A stretch of 64,000 bases of DNA from Rhinolophus ferrumequinum (lineage: Eukaryota > Chordata > Mammalia > Chiroptera > Rhinolophidae), in the NCBI RefSeq assembly GCF_004115265.2, contig NC_046293.1, forward strand, positions 24,190,173-24,254,172, in the 5' to 3' direction. Position 1 is the stretch's first letter; each line of letters opens with the position of its first letter. This document shows, piece after piece, positions 13,023 through 24,970 of the stretch. A program made the position numbers and the translations under genes. A model generated the notes under the pieces. The model did not search any database and was not told the origin of the DNA. It worked only from the letters and a program-made list of their open reading frames with translations.

Positions 13023-13061
13023 TCGTGTGTGTGTGTGTGTTTAGTGTGTGTGTGTGTGTAT

Positions 13062-13277
13062 GCTGTCAAAAAATGTATACACGTTTTAAGAAAGGAAAAC
13101 TATTAAAATTGTAATACTCAATATATACTGATAACAAAAGATGAATACAAGTCACATTTGACTTCTGCAATTACAAGAGGGGCTCAAAGTGGTTACTATC
13201 AACATCCAGATATGCTGAACTACTGCTCGAGCAACGTTGACCAAATTGTCCACTTGTGTACAATTTTTTTGGCACCC
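13062..13277 (+). mobile_element. Mariner/Tc1-like MITE
   Basis: The left end gctgtcaaaaaatgtatacac is mirrored by gtgtacaatttttttggcacc at the right, an imperfect inverted repeat of about 21 bases. The interior of about 170 bases has no coding capacity. It begins 40 bases after the mariner copy, separated only by GT repeat. Assignment to mariner/Tc1 is by recall of similar bat repeats. Confidence 0.6.
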
Positions 13278-13994
13278 CAGGATATATATATATCTAAATA
13301 TATAAAGAGGTATATATTTTTTTGCCTTGGCAGGGAAAAATTCATATCATCTTTTCAATAAAAATAAAAAATAAATAAAATTAATACATGTTCATTAAAC
13401 AAAATTTAGAAAATAGAGAGGAATAGGGGAAAATAAAACAGCCAGAATTATACCACTTAAAACAACCTCTGATGAATATTTTAGAATATTTTTAATAGTC
13501 TTCTGTACTATGTATAGGTTTAAAAAATAGAAGTAACCACATTTACATACACCTTTGAATCCTGTTATTTTTTCAAAGATAAATTTAACCTTTAACCATA
13601 CAGCTAACTTGAATTTCAATACTAGCAAAACTAGTCTCTTCTCTGTCTTATAGTATTCATTTTCTAGTTCTAGCTGAACAACTGTATTTTATTTGTGCCT
13701 TTTACTATAAATCACCCCAGGTCCTTACTAAAAATTAAAGAGTTGGTCTTCTCAGGTGGAGCATAGCGCAGCATGTCTATCAGCACTGCGGGTGTCTGCA
13801 AATACTTCCAGCCCAGGGCTGGGCTCAGATGGGGGATCTGTGGGAGATGGGGCCCAGGAAAGTTTGAGACAGGTGTCCTCATCCTCGCCAAAGCAGGCAT
13901 TCCCAGGGAGCAAGGATCTGGAAGGATGTGGGGATTGGGAAGCGGAAGTGGGCGATACAGCAAGTCTTGAGGACACCTGAGAAGTATCAAGGTG

Positions 13995-14160
13995 CACTGG
14001 AAAGCACATAGCCCTTGCAGTTCCTGATCAGCTGTGAGATTAGGCAAGTCACTTTAAGTCCTGGAGCTTCAGTTTCCTCATTTAAAAACGTGGATCATAA
14101 TGCATCCTTTGCAAACTTGGTGTGAAGAGTCAATGAAATAACGTATACAAAAGATGTAAC
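13995..14160 (+). repeat. MIR SINE fossil
   Basis: The order gattaggcaagtcactttaa, cttcagtttcctcattt, gtggatcataatgcat and gtcaatgaaataacg is that of MIR. It lies downstream of C1RL. Confidence 0.7.
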
Positions 14161-14596
14161 ACAAAAATCAAGCTGTGACTGTAATTGCAGCTAGACGTTG
14201 TGGTAGGCAGTGAAGCCAATAGTTTGAATATTTGAAGATCAACTAAAGGGGCTTTGGAATGTTTCAGAAATGAAATGCAATTAAGACCACTTGCCCCATA
14301 TACCACCTGAACAGGGGAATGAGAGGGTGGCTGTCTCCCAGGAGAGACAGAAGAAGCTGTGTCAGCAGATAAAGTTCAAAGGGCTTCCCCCAGCATTGAG
14401 CAAACTCAAGGGAAGGTAGAGGGTGAGGAGGAGGGGCTGGGGAATGCTCCTCCCATCTGGGGGTGGGGTCAGCTTTGAGCAGAGGAGGAGTTCTCTCCAG
14501 CCCAGCAACCCTCCTCACAGGGCGCAGTCCTCACTCTCAACCCTCTCCCCTCTGGGGCCTCCACAGTGCTGGTGTCACTGCCCAGCACCCGCAGGG

Positions 14597-15369
14597 TCAG
14601 TCCTTCCCATCCATCACTCTCTTGATCCAGTCCACGTAGTTGAACACTTTGGTGTAGAAACCGTACCCTTTGCCACACCCGATGCCCCAGGATACGATGC
14701 CCGTGGCCACCCAGTGACGGGCACCATCATCCCATACCACATAGACGCCACCACTGTCCCCCTGGCAGACACTCTGCTGCCATGTCTTATTCCCAACACA
14801 GAACATGTTGTCAGAAAACACCTCAGTCCTCTGTTTCTCTTGAAGCCAGGCCTCGCAGGCCTCCCTTGGGGCGACCGGCAGCCTTGAGTACTTCAACTCA
14901 GTAGTTAACCAGCCCATCTCCATGCCAAACCCACTGACATAGCCCATCAGGCCGCTGCGGTAGAGAGTCTCATTGTCAGGCAGACAGACGGGGAGGAGGT
15001 TGGGGCCGAGCCGGACACTGTGCTGGAGCTCCAGGAGGGCAATGTCCCCGTCGAAGTTGCGGGACTCGTTCTGATGGTAGTCGGCGTGCACAACCACACG
15101 GCGCACAGGGTGATTTCCCAGTTTTATTATCTCATCTATCTTGGTGTGGCCTAGGAACACATCCACACTTGGGTTCTTCCCGAGAAAGATGCTGTCCTTG
15201 GGATAGATGGTGTGGGCGGCAGTGAGAATCCATCTGTCACCTAGCAAGGCCCCTCCCGCACGGCCGTGAATATTGGTGAAGGCTTGCCAGGGGAAGTTGC
15301 CCAACTTAGCTTTGGAAGAACCTTGAGCCTCCTGGTTCGGGGTGATGGGGGTGACTGGCCGTCCACAGA
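14597..15369 (-). CDS. C1RL: C1RL last coding exon: atypical serine protease domain
   Basis: The catalytic triad is present: His281 in LTAAHTIYP, Asp337 in DGDIALLELQ and Ser434 in CQGDSGGV. Two key positions differ from C1r. Where C1R has QRIIGG, C1RL has QEAQGS, so there is no Arg-Ile activation bond and no Ile to form the usual salt bridge with Asp433. The residue six before the catalytic Ser, the S1-pocket position 189, is Ser428 and not Asp. Human C1RL as I recall it shares both changes, so this is a family property. It is otherwise very close to the C1R exon, which confirms paralogy. Confidence 0.94.
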
Positions 15370-17677
15370 CTAAAGAAAGGCAAGGGTGAGAAATCAGCAT
15401 GCATCAAGACACGTTTATTGAAGACCTACTTCTGCGAAATGCTCTCCCTCCTGCCTCAGCCATTTTAAGCCACTTTTTTAGACTCTTGGTGGGACCACCC
15501 CTATCCAAAATCACGCAGCAAGCAGAATTTGCCTTCAGTGCCTCTTGCCTCTGTTTTCTGTGTCATTTCTTCATTTTCAACATCTCCCATTATAAAGTGC
15601 CCTCCAACTCACTCCAAAGCCTACGTCAGGCTGCCGCTAGAGCATTCTGTGGATCAGGAGTAAAGTCTGAGAAATTTGTTCAGATTGGGTTAAAGGCAAT
15701 GTTTTCACTCAAAAAAAAAGGGGGGTTTGTTTAAAAATGGTAGACTTGAACCCTCATAGGCTGCTGATGGGAATTTAAAATGGTGCAACCATTGTGGAAA
15801 ACAGTTTGGCAATTCCTCAAAAAGTTAAACATATGTTATGACCCAGTGATTCCTCTCCCAAGAGAACTCAAAACATGTGTTCAAACAGAAACGTGTACAC
15901 AAATGTTCATAGCAGTATTATCCATAAAAGGCAAAAAGTGGAAACAACAAAAATGTCCATCAACTGATGAATGAATAAACAAAATGTGGTATATCCAGAA
16001 TTCATCGCTGAATAGAATTCAGCTATGAAAGGAATTAAGTACTGATACGTGTTACAGTGGATGAACCTTGGAGACATCCTAAATGAAAGAAGCCAGACAC
16101 AAAAGGCCACATATTAGTAATGAAATGTCCAGAATAGGCAAATCCATAGAGACAGAAAGCACATTAGTGATTAGCCAGGGGATGGGGGCGGGTGGGGGGA
16201 GAGTTGAAGGTACTGGGTTTCTTTTTGGGGTGATGGAAACGTTCTGAAATTAGTGGTAATGGTTGCACAGAATTGTGAATACATTAAAAATTACTGAATT
16301 GTACACTTAAAATGGTGAACTTCATGTTATGTGAATTTTTTCTCAGTGAAAACATTTTTTTAAATTGGTGGACTTTCTGGCTTTGTGGCTCTAGGTAGGG
16401 AGATATTTTGGGGACAGAGAGCCTGTCTGTGTATCCTTAAGGCATACCATACCAAGAGAGAATTTTCTCTTATTTCAACTCTGCTCCTCTTCCTCCTTCA
16501 CTTTCCCATCTGATTAACTTTCTTCATGCTTTTGCTTTCTCAGTTATCCTTTGATCCTGGAAGAATAAGGGACAAGCTACCTGCTGCTCCTTTTCTGGGC
16601 TTCTTTGTTCCCCTCCTCTGCCTCTCTCACGCCTTTATCTCCCCCTTTCTATTCTGAGGCTTTCCTTTAACCCCCTGTGTCCTGCTCCACAGGCCCCATG
16701 TACAGCTGAGGCTTTTTGGGAAAGTGGCCACAGTCACAGCACTGACAGGTCACTACTCACCAGGCACACAGTGAGGAACCTCTTGCCTGTCCTGTGTTTC
16801 TTTCCAGAGGCCCTGGGCTGTGCAGGTGAGAGTGTCTGAGGAGTGAAATGAGGGGAGGCAAAGAAATAGGCTCAGAATTGGGAGTTGGGGTTAAAAGAGT
16901 AGGAGCCCAAAGGGCCGCAGGTCTCTTGGTAGGAGTAAGGTAGATAGAAGGTGGTTCTCCAGCACGTGGGGACTCACCTGCTGGCATGGCCTGATAATAG
17001 GGCTCTCGGCAGTGGTTCTGGGCCTTGTCGGGGTTGTCTCCAGCGTGTGTGGTCTCAGAGCCCCCACTAACCTGGCTGATGGCTTGACTATGGTTCATAC
17101 CTATAGGAAAAGAGTGCTCATTTGGACCTATAACAGAATTGCAAACTGGCAACCCTGGCACTGATTCTGTCCCATGGCCATATCTAATTTGACCTACACA
17201 GTCTTTTTTTTTATTTTAATTTGAATTATTTTCCACTGATCAGATTGTCAATGCTAAAAGAGTTTGAAAATAACTGTGATAAGGAGGCTATGGGGAAACA
17301 GGCATTTTCGTACATTAGTGGGAGTATAAATTAGCAAAACCTCTTTGGAGGGAGATTTAGCAATGTCAAAATTAAATCTATAAAAGTTTTTTTCACCTAG
17401 CATTTCTATTTCTAAGAATGTACCCTTATATGTCTGCTCCAAGATATATATATATATATACATACAAGGATATACATAACAGTACCATTTGAAGCAGCAA
17501 AATATCAATCAGTCCAGGATTGATTAAATATGTACATTATGATGTATCAATCAAAGGAATATTATATGGTCATTAAAAAGAATTAGGCAATGCCAAACAT
17601 ATATATATATATATGTTTAAGATATATCATTGAGTGAAAAATGCCAAGGTTAAAACATTGTAAATATTATGCAACAC

Positions 17678-17712
<35 letters not shown>

Positions 17713-20260
17713 ACACACACACAATTTATATTTGAATGGAATAGAATGTCTTTGGAAGGATACACAAAAAATGGAGAACAGGATTGTTTCTGGACAAAGT
17801 AGCTAGGAACTAAGGGCCAGAGATCAGAGAAAGACGTAATTTTTACCATATATTTTTTGGGAAATTTTTATCATGTGCATGTATTATCTTTCAAAAATTC
17901 TGAGTAACCATTTAAAAATCTAGAATTTTACTTAAAATCTGGATTTTTGGTTTGTCTTGAAAAATGAGATGCTCTGCTAGCACTGGGCCAGCAAATTGGC
18001 ACGGAAACAACTGCTGGAGCTGAGCAATGGTTGCCCTTTAACAGGGCTGCTCACAGCAGGGACCAGGAGCGGGCAGCGGTGGGGAAGGCCCAGGTGTCTC
18101 TGAGCCTCCAGCCTCAGCAGTCACTCAAGCTTCTGCTTGTCGCTTCAAGATACTGGGGCCCTGGCTATGGGCAAAGGATGCACCCCCAGGATGGATACTT
18201 ACTCACGGCTTGGTAGAGGGCCAGGAAGCCCTTGTGTAGGCCGGTGGTCCTGTCCTCAGAGGAGTTGGGTGCACAGAAGGTCAGCTGCAAACTGCTCCCT
18301 GAGGACACAAATTCCCTCTGACCTGGGGGTCTGCCCAGAGGGGAGTCCTGCTGGCCACAAAACCGGTGTGGAGCCATCCCACTGGCTGTGATCTGAAAGG
18401 GGAGGGGAAGGGGCAGGCAGGTGTGGGGTGAATCTGCATCACAGGTGGCCACAGGGTCATGTCATGGGCATGGACTGCAGCCCATCTAGTAGGTCTGGCG
18501 CTAAGAAATCGTACCCTGTAGAACCTTGCTCAAGTAGCTTCCCGTTCCATTGTTGACTCCCAAGTTTCTTCCAGATGTGGCCAGATACCTAGCTTATTTC
18601 TTTAGCCTACTATAATTATCTCATAAAGCCCACCATATTTACCTTTATTCAAGAAGCTTCTTGTGAATAGTCCATAACATCGTAATAACGATATATGGTA
18701 ACAGATACTTACTAGACTTATTGTGATGATCACTTTGTAAGGTATAAAAATGTTGAATCAATATATTGTATACCTGAAACTAATATAATACTATACGTCA
18801 ATTGTAATTAAAAATAAAGTAATAAAAAAGAAGTTTCTTGGGAATCCCAGGGTTTCCCCCAATAGTCCCCTGGATTGTAAATTCTGAGAAGGCAGGAAAT
18901 ACATCTAGTTGGCTGACCACTGAGCTCCTGATGTTCAACATGGTGCCTATAGCACAACAGCTTTGCATCAATGAAAATACAGACGTAAGTCCCTTCCATC
19001 CGTCTTCCTCCACCCCCATCACCTTTCACTTCTTTGAGTAACTTCCTGTGGGTCAACATCTGTGAAGCAATGACCCTTTGCAAAGACTGAGCCCCTGGTA
19101 TTCCGGGCCTTTCCTGTTCTCCTCCTTTTGGAATGTCCCTCCTCTTTCCCCATGAACTGTAAATGAAGCCCCCACAAGGTGTGGGAATCTAAGGACACAA
19201 ATGTACACAGTCTGGATACACTGGCTACTGTTACTTAAGTTATACGTTCTTTAAGAGGTTGTTTCGGTTTCAGTCTCCTTCTGACTGTCTCACCCTCCTC
19301 AAATTCCTTCCTGTGGGTTCCCGGACCTAAGGAAGGACACCTTGGAAAGAATTCCCCTGGCCCACAATTCATGCTTAATCTCTATTCTGGGCACACATCT
19401 CCCTGCTCAGCTCATTTTATTTCTGATTTTCATATTGATCCCCATCCTGGGTTCTTGCTAGCTCTTCATCCCCTCATTTTCCCTAAGTCTCAAATTCTTT
19501 TAAGACTCCATCCAGCCCATCTCACGGTGATCACATTAACTGAGTAAAAGCTGGCATGAAGAAAATTTCCCACTCACCCCAAATGCCTTGCTTGAGCGCG
19601 TCCCAATATGTTCTTTCCCTCAGAACATCAACAAATGTAAGCCCCACATTTAAGAGGCTACCTCTTGAGATGGAAGCATTTTGCTGTCAGAAACTGTCCT
19701 TTACTGAACTACGTGGTTGTCAAACCATCCAGTTTTCTTTTTACCCGTCCTCAAGAATTTTTGGCTAAATAGAACCATTTAGGAGACTAACTAGCAAAGT
19801 AGAATGAACACATGACCGAGTGTCCTAAGGCCTCTGTTAAATTCCAGACTTTGCTCCTAATTCCCTGTGTGACATGAGAAGTTGCTTCATCGGCCCGGAT
19901 CTTAGTTTCCTCTCTTGTAAAATGGTCTGTGAGTCCTCTTGCAGTCAGGACATCACGTCCTATGGCAGCATGAAGGGCAGTTTGTGCGTGGAAGAACAGG
20001 GGTAAAGATGAAACTAAATTTCTGCTCATTCAAAATTCATTCTGTTGTGTGTCCTACACACATGGCAAGCTTGGATTTCATTCATTTTTCTCATTTATTT
20101 CTTCAACAGTTATTACGTTCTACGTGTAAGACACTATGCTAGGTGCTGGTGATACAGACACGAACAAGACATGTTTCTGCTACTGAGCAGCCCACAGTCT
20201 GGCTGAGGATACTGACAAGTAAAACATAAACTAGCCTACAGTGTGTTGCATTCTGCATTC

Positions 20261-20310
<50 letters not shown>

Positions 20311-23300
20311 GTGTGTGTGTGACTTGCTCTGGCAGCAGAGAGGAAGAAAGAATCCTATTCCTGAGCCTGAACTTCCTCAATGACAAGGGAAGAGTCAGGC
20401 TGGGATTAAAATTGTCAATGACTAAGAACAAGGCTCATGTTAGGTGGTCAACAGACACAGGCTGAATTGAATAAAGTATAGTCTTGACTTCTGGTTATAT
20501 CTGAAGCAATAAATAACATGCATTTATCTCCTCTCCCACCTCAAATCCCACTAATATGACAGCAAAGGGATAAAATGGAACACACTAACAAGGACAAAAC
20601 AGGGAGAGAAGATGAGAGTAGATGAGAGATGTCAACAGCATTTTGGAAGGTGGAATGGAGATGGACAAGTGAGAACCTAAGTCTGCAAAGGTGGAAGCCA
20701 ACATAAAGCTAGCAGGTTCTTATCACAGAACCCTGTAAAGTTTCAGGAATTGGGGTAACCAGGAACCTCTGAGGATGGGGATGACAGAAAGCCTATGTAG
20801 GGAGACCTCAGCACTGTGGGTCCCTGTGCATCCAGGTAACTCTCTCGGACTAACCATGGCAGGAGAACTGAGCATGAACCAGTGACACTGGACTTGGGAC
20901 CCTCTGGCACACTTGACAGAGGAGGTGAAGGCCAGAACTAAAAACAGAGGGATTAGGTGAAAATCTACATATCAAACAGTGAGATATTTTATTCTGCTTG
21001 TTTCCCAGGATGTTGGCAACTCTGAGCAGGAGACCCAGAGGATTCCTCTCTGAGGTTGGCTGTTCCCCCCCAAAAATACTTCTGCATGCTGACATTTGTG
21101 GGGGACGCCCGACAGCACATCTGGGGCACCTTGTTGATAACCCTATTTTCAAACCTGTCCTTTCACAAATTTAAGCTATCCACACAGAGCATCCAATACC
21201 ATTCTAGTACTTCACTCTTAAATATGAACGGACAGCCAAGAATTATCAGACATTGTAAGAGAGTCTCTAACTTGAAAAGCAGACACCAAAACAAATGAAG
21301 AGTAAAAAGGAACTTGGATGAAGTAAATATAGGGAACAGAAGAAACATTAAAAATAATCCCATTAGAGGGAAAAGAGTAGCTATTGTCTATGAAACAAGA
21401 ACAATATTCTATAAAAAGACACATTTAGAAAATAAGAATGAGACTCTAGACATTAAAAAAATATATTAACAGGAAAAAAACATTAAAGTGGGTATTTAAA
21501 ATGAGGAAATCTCCCAGAAAGTGGAACTAAAAGACAAAGAGATGAAAAACACAACAGAATGAATAACACAACTAGAGAATCAGTCCAGAACACACAACAG
21601 CTAAATTATCGGAGTTCCAGAAAGAGAAAATAGAGTAGACATCTGAAAATTATTTTAAAAAATAATAGAAAACTTCCCCAGAAATGAAGGCCTAGATTAA
21701 GAGTCTCTAGATTAAAAGAACCCTGTGCAATGAGTAAAAAACGACACATTTCAAGGCACATCATGATAAAAATTCAGAATACTGGTAATAAGGAAAATAT
21801 TCCAGAAGCTCTAGAGAGAAAAAACTAGGGGTCAGGAATCATAATGTTATCAGATTTAACAACACTAGAGCTAGAAATCAATGTCATCAAAATTCTGGGA
21901 GAAAATGACTTCCAACCTACAATACAACCTAGATAAACTAGCCATTAACTGTGAGGGTAGATCCATTTAGGGTTATCTGAGAGCCTCTAAAATTTACTCC
22001 CACATACCTTTTCTGGAAGAGAAACTGCTTCTTCCTCCAAAATGAGGGAATAAACCAGGAAAGAGAATGATGGGATTCAGTTTCAATACAGGACAAGTAA
22101 AGGAAATCCCCAGAATGAGGGAGAAGGGAATTCCTAGGAAGTGTGGAGGCTTAGAAAGCACAGAATTCAGATTGAAGAAATAAATCATCAAGAGACCTTC
22201 AGGTAGGATGTCACCAATAAAAAGGAGGACTCAGAGATTGAGATTTGTACTTGAATATGTCTAGAGATTTGCTCTCTTGGTTAAGAGTTTGGGAAGATTA
22301 ATTACAGAGAGAACTAAGCAAACCAAAGATCAGAACAAAAACAAACACAAAACTCCAAAGAACTCCATGTAATTATTGACTCCTGGGAAACCCAAAAGTT
22401 GGAGAAGAAAGAAACTATAATTATTGTACACCAGGTGCTCAGATGTAACTATTTTGAAGTCATAATAATGTACATAATGACTACAGATTTAATTCAAAAT
22501 CATAGTATAGGGAAACTGGGAGGATGAGGGAGGGGAAACGGTGGTGGTGTAGGTCTAAGAGAGATAAAGCTAGTCTTTGTCTTTTATAGTTGGGAGTTAA
22601 TAGATAATATGTAAAAAAATCCAGAATAAACATGTTATTGATACATATGAAAATAAAGGTACATGCATTGTAAATAATTGCCCCAGGGGAGTAGGGCGAG
22701 GATGGGGAGTAGGCTGCAGAGAGCTGTTTTTCATTATAAGCCTTATAATACTCTGATTTTTTAGAAAAGCTGTATGCACGTATTATTTTCACACAAATAA
22801 AACTTAAATCAAAAGTGTCCTTATTCTGAATAATGCCCTTGTCATAAGAAGTTTTGTGATAGCTCCTGTAAGGTAAACTTGAACAGTCACTGAATCTTGT
22901 TATTATTCATGCCCAGTTTCCTGCCCTGACAAAGCAGGCACTCAGCAAATGCTTGATAATGTATTTTTAAATGACTGATGTGTGAGCCCTTGCTCTTTAT
23001 GTTAGGGTTTGGCAGTATTTGTGTGTCCCTTTGGGGCCAATATGGTAGCATGGGCAGGGACAGGGCCATTGTTGGAGGCACTGGGACAGACCCTCTCCTC
23101 CCTGGTAAGCTGGCCTGTTCCCCTGACTTGGGCTTCTCATCCATCCTCTGAGATTCAGGGCTTGGCCACCTCCCACTGCCTCTGGGCTCCAGGCCTGCAG
23201 ACTCCCTCCCCGAAGTCCCTCCAGGACCCCCACCCCAGCTCACTGTGACAGAATCCCGCTCACAGTCCTGGGATGGCTCCAGGTCGAAGTCCTGGAAGAT

Positions 23301-23872
23301 GAGCTTCACAGCAAAGCCTTCTGGAGCCTCAATGACAGTGGTGGTCTCTTGGCCTTTGAGGTACGGCTCTGGATACCTGGGCGATGTCAGTTGCTGGGGT
23401 AGCTGCTGGGCCAAGAGCACAGAGCCCTGCGTGGGGCAAGCCTGAAGGACTCCCCAGAGAAGCAACCACCACCTGTGAGTGGGGGGCAAGATAAGGACAC
23501 ACAGCTACGGCCAGAGTCCTGTAGGGTCTTGAGGAGTGGGGGCAGAAAATGCTAAGGGACTGAGAGGCTTGGCAAAGGCATCAGAAGCCTGGCACCTCTG
23601 TCTGCTCCTTCACAGACCTTTCCCACCCCAGTTCCTTCAGCCTCCTAGTCAGCCTGAGCTTCATGGTGAGTTTTCCGCCATTGTTTATCTCCCTGGAGGG
23701 TCTCATCCAAAGAAGGGGGGCTGCTTCCTGCTTCAGCAAATCCCAACCCCATCCTGGGATCTGAGGGAGCAATGGTGGTACAAATGAGGGGCAGTTAAAA
23801 GAGGAGCATTGAGCCTGACCACCCGCAGGAAAGGCTGCTAGAGGCTACGCAAATTCCAGTTCCCCTCTGCTT

Positions 23873-23906
<34 letters not shown>

Positions 23907-24049
23907 ATATGCCCCTGGGTCCCACCTTCCCTTCTTCCCACTCTTTTCCTCTCCTCCACGCCTCTCCAAGGGCACACTCACATCTTGCCTGGGCAGCTTG
24001 TGGAAAGGGGGCTTTCCCAGAGATAATTCCCCGCTCTGAGACCAGGCAT
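14597..24049 (-). CDS. C1RL: Complement C1r-like protein, complete, 6 coding exons
   Basis: C1RL is a secreted, simplified paralogue of C1r; the human protein is reported to process prohaptoglobin. Coding exons in gene order: 24049-23982, 23472-23244, 18392-18203, 17100-16978, 16835-16761, 15369-14597, totalling 1458 bases or 485 residues (human about 487). It has an N-terminal extension starting MPGLRAGNYLW that matches the human MPGPRVWGKYLW start. Next come a hydrophobic signal (WWLLLWGVLQACP, about 24-36), one CUB, a degenerate CCP that lacks its first Cys, and the protease from about 229. EGF, CUB2, CCP1 and part of CCP2 are missing: intron 3 (17101-18202) bridges directly from CUB to the CCP remnant. 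A second in-frame ATG is split across exons 1 and 2, exactly where the C1R start is. Intron 2 (18393-23243) is filled with L1 material. Confidence 0.95.
15745..16360 (+). mobile_element. L1 3'-end fragment
   Basis: The text is typical of an L1 ORF2 tail and 3' UTR: gctgatgggaatttaaaatgg, ggcaattcctcaaaaag, gttcatagcagtattatcc, and finally gtacacttaaaatggtgaac. It is 5'-truncated and non-coding, in the C1RL intron before the protease exon. Confidence 0.85.
17260..17900 (+). mobile_element. Older L1 3' fragment with TA and CA microsatellites
   Basis: The segment from ttagtgggagtataaattag through aatatgtacattatgatg to ggaacataatgccaagg-like wording is an old L1 tail. It holds TA runs at 17442-17460 and about 17600-17614, and a CA run at about 17683-17711. 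It fills much of C1RL intron 3, the intron that replaces the lost EGF, CUB2 and CCP1 exons. Confidence 0.65.
18664..18827 (+). mobile_element. L1 3'-end insertion with target-site duplication
   Basis: The fragment ends attaaaaataaagtaataaa. It is flanked by aagaagcttcttg at 18651-18663 and aagaagtttcttg at 18828-18840, a 13-base duplication with one difference. It lies in C1RL intron 2, just upstream of the second CUB exon. Confidence 0.75.
20263..20322 (+). repeat. (GT)n microsatellite
   Basis: About 58 bases of GT with one GC interruption. A second, shorter GT run lies at 23876-23904 beside C1RL exon 1. Confidence 0.95.
20480..22800 (+). mobile_element. Ancient L1-type (L1M/HAL1-like) LINE remains
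   Basis: An A-rich, plus-sense stretch of old LINE character includes cacatcatgataaaaattc and gaaaatattccagaagctc. It contains no long reading frame. Exact boundaries and subfamily cannot be set by eye. It occupies most of C1RL intron 2. Confidence 0.55.
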
Positions 24050-24225
24050 CTGCAACTGGATATCTGGGACCTTCTAGAGGACTTGTCTCAGGCCGCGCAA
24101 CAGTAGGTGGGGCTGGTGAAGGCCCTGTGGGGGAGGAGGGAGCAGTTACTGGAAATGAGTTAAGTAACTCTCTTCTGTTCCCTTTTTCTAATTATATGGG
24201 TTGAGCGCCACCTGCTGTCTGACTC
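23982..24225 (-). promoter_or_regulatory. C1RL: C1RL exon 1 and upstream CTCF-like motif
   Basis: Exon 1 ends at 23982 with AGAT|GTGAGT, the same split-ATG arrangement as C1R. The upstream ATG at 24049-24047 gives 22 extra residues conserved with human. GCGCCACCTGCTGTC at 24205-24219 resembles the reverse complement of the CTCF core and sits at a place comparable to the C1R motif. No TATA box is seen. Confidence 0.5.
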
Positions 24226-24599
24226 GGGGATAGATCACCTACCATAACTAAAGAGGAAAAACATCTTCCAATACCAGTTTGGCCCTCAGAGATCAGGGGT
24301 GTGAGGGCACTGATTCTTGACTCTTTTGTAGTATTTACAAAATAGCAAATAGTAGGATGGGTCCTTGTGAGTTGTGGCTGTCACCTTTAATTGGCCATGC
24401 CTCACTCTCCCTGACTTTTCCACTCATTTATGTTACCAGCCTGCCTCTTGTAGAAATTGAAGTTTGTGACCCACGAACTTGAGTTTCTCTTACCCCTCTC
24501 CCTCTTCATCAAGCATGGCTGGGGCCCTCACTTAGGGATTTTTTGAATCCTGCCCACACCCCCTGGAAGCTGCTCATTCAGGGGGGTCAGGTTGGCACA

Positions 24600-24970
24600 G
24601 GGTGGGGGTCAGGCCCTGACTCAAGCTTCTTTTTAGGCAGATACCAGGGACCATGGCTGGGGCAGAAGCCACCTTTCTTGAACCCCCAGGAGAGACAGAC
24701 CCATGGCTTGGTAGGGGACCAGGAAGTGGAGGCCAAAGGTTTTGTCCTCAAAATATATGGAAGTTCAGCGGCTGTCTGCTCCCCAGAACACGAACTCCAT
24801 CTGACCAGGAGGCTGCTCAGTGGGGAGCCCTGCTGCCAGAAGCAGCTCAGAGCAGCAGGCCCTGGCAGGTGTGGGGTAAATCTACATCACTGGTGGTCAC
24901 AGGGTCACGTCCTGGGTGTGGACTCCAGCCCCGTCTAGAAGTTCTGCACACGTCTGGGGCTCAGAGCCAT
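24600..24970 (-). pseudogene. Decayed duplicate of the C1RL second CUB exon with its introns
   Basis: This segment aligns colinearly with 18120-18510, which covers C1RL exon 3 and both flanks. Shared points: ctcaagcttct, ggcttggtag with ccaggaag, aggtgtggggt with aatct, and ccacagggtca-like intron text. On the minus strand the exon remnant still shows CAGCAGG-CTCCCC and CTACCAAGCC, but it is frameshifted and its splice donor is gone. Similarity extending into introns shows a DNA-level segmental duplication, not a retrocopy. It lies 550 bases upstream of C1RL exon 1. Confidence 0.82.
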
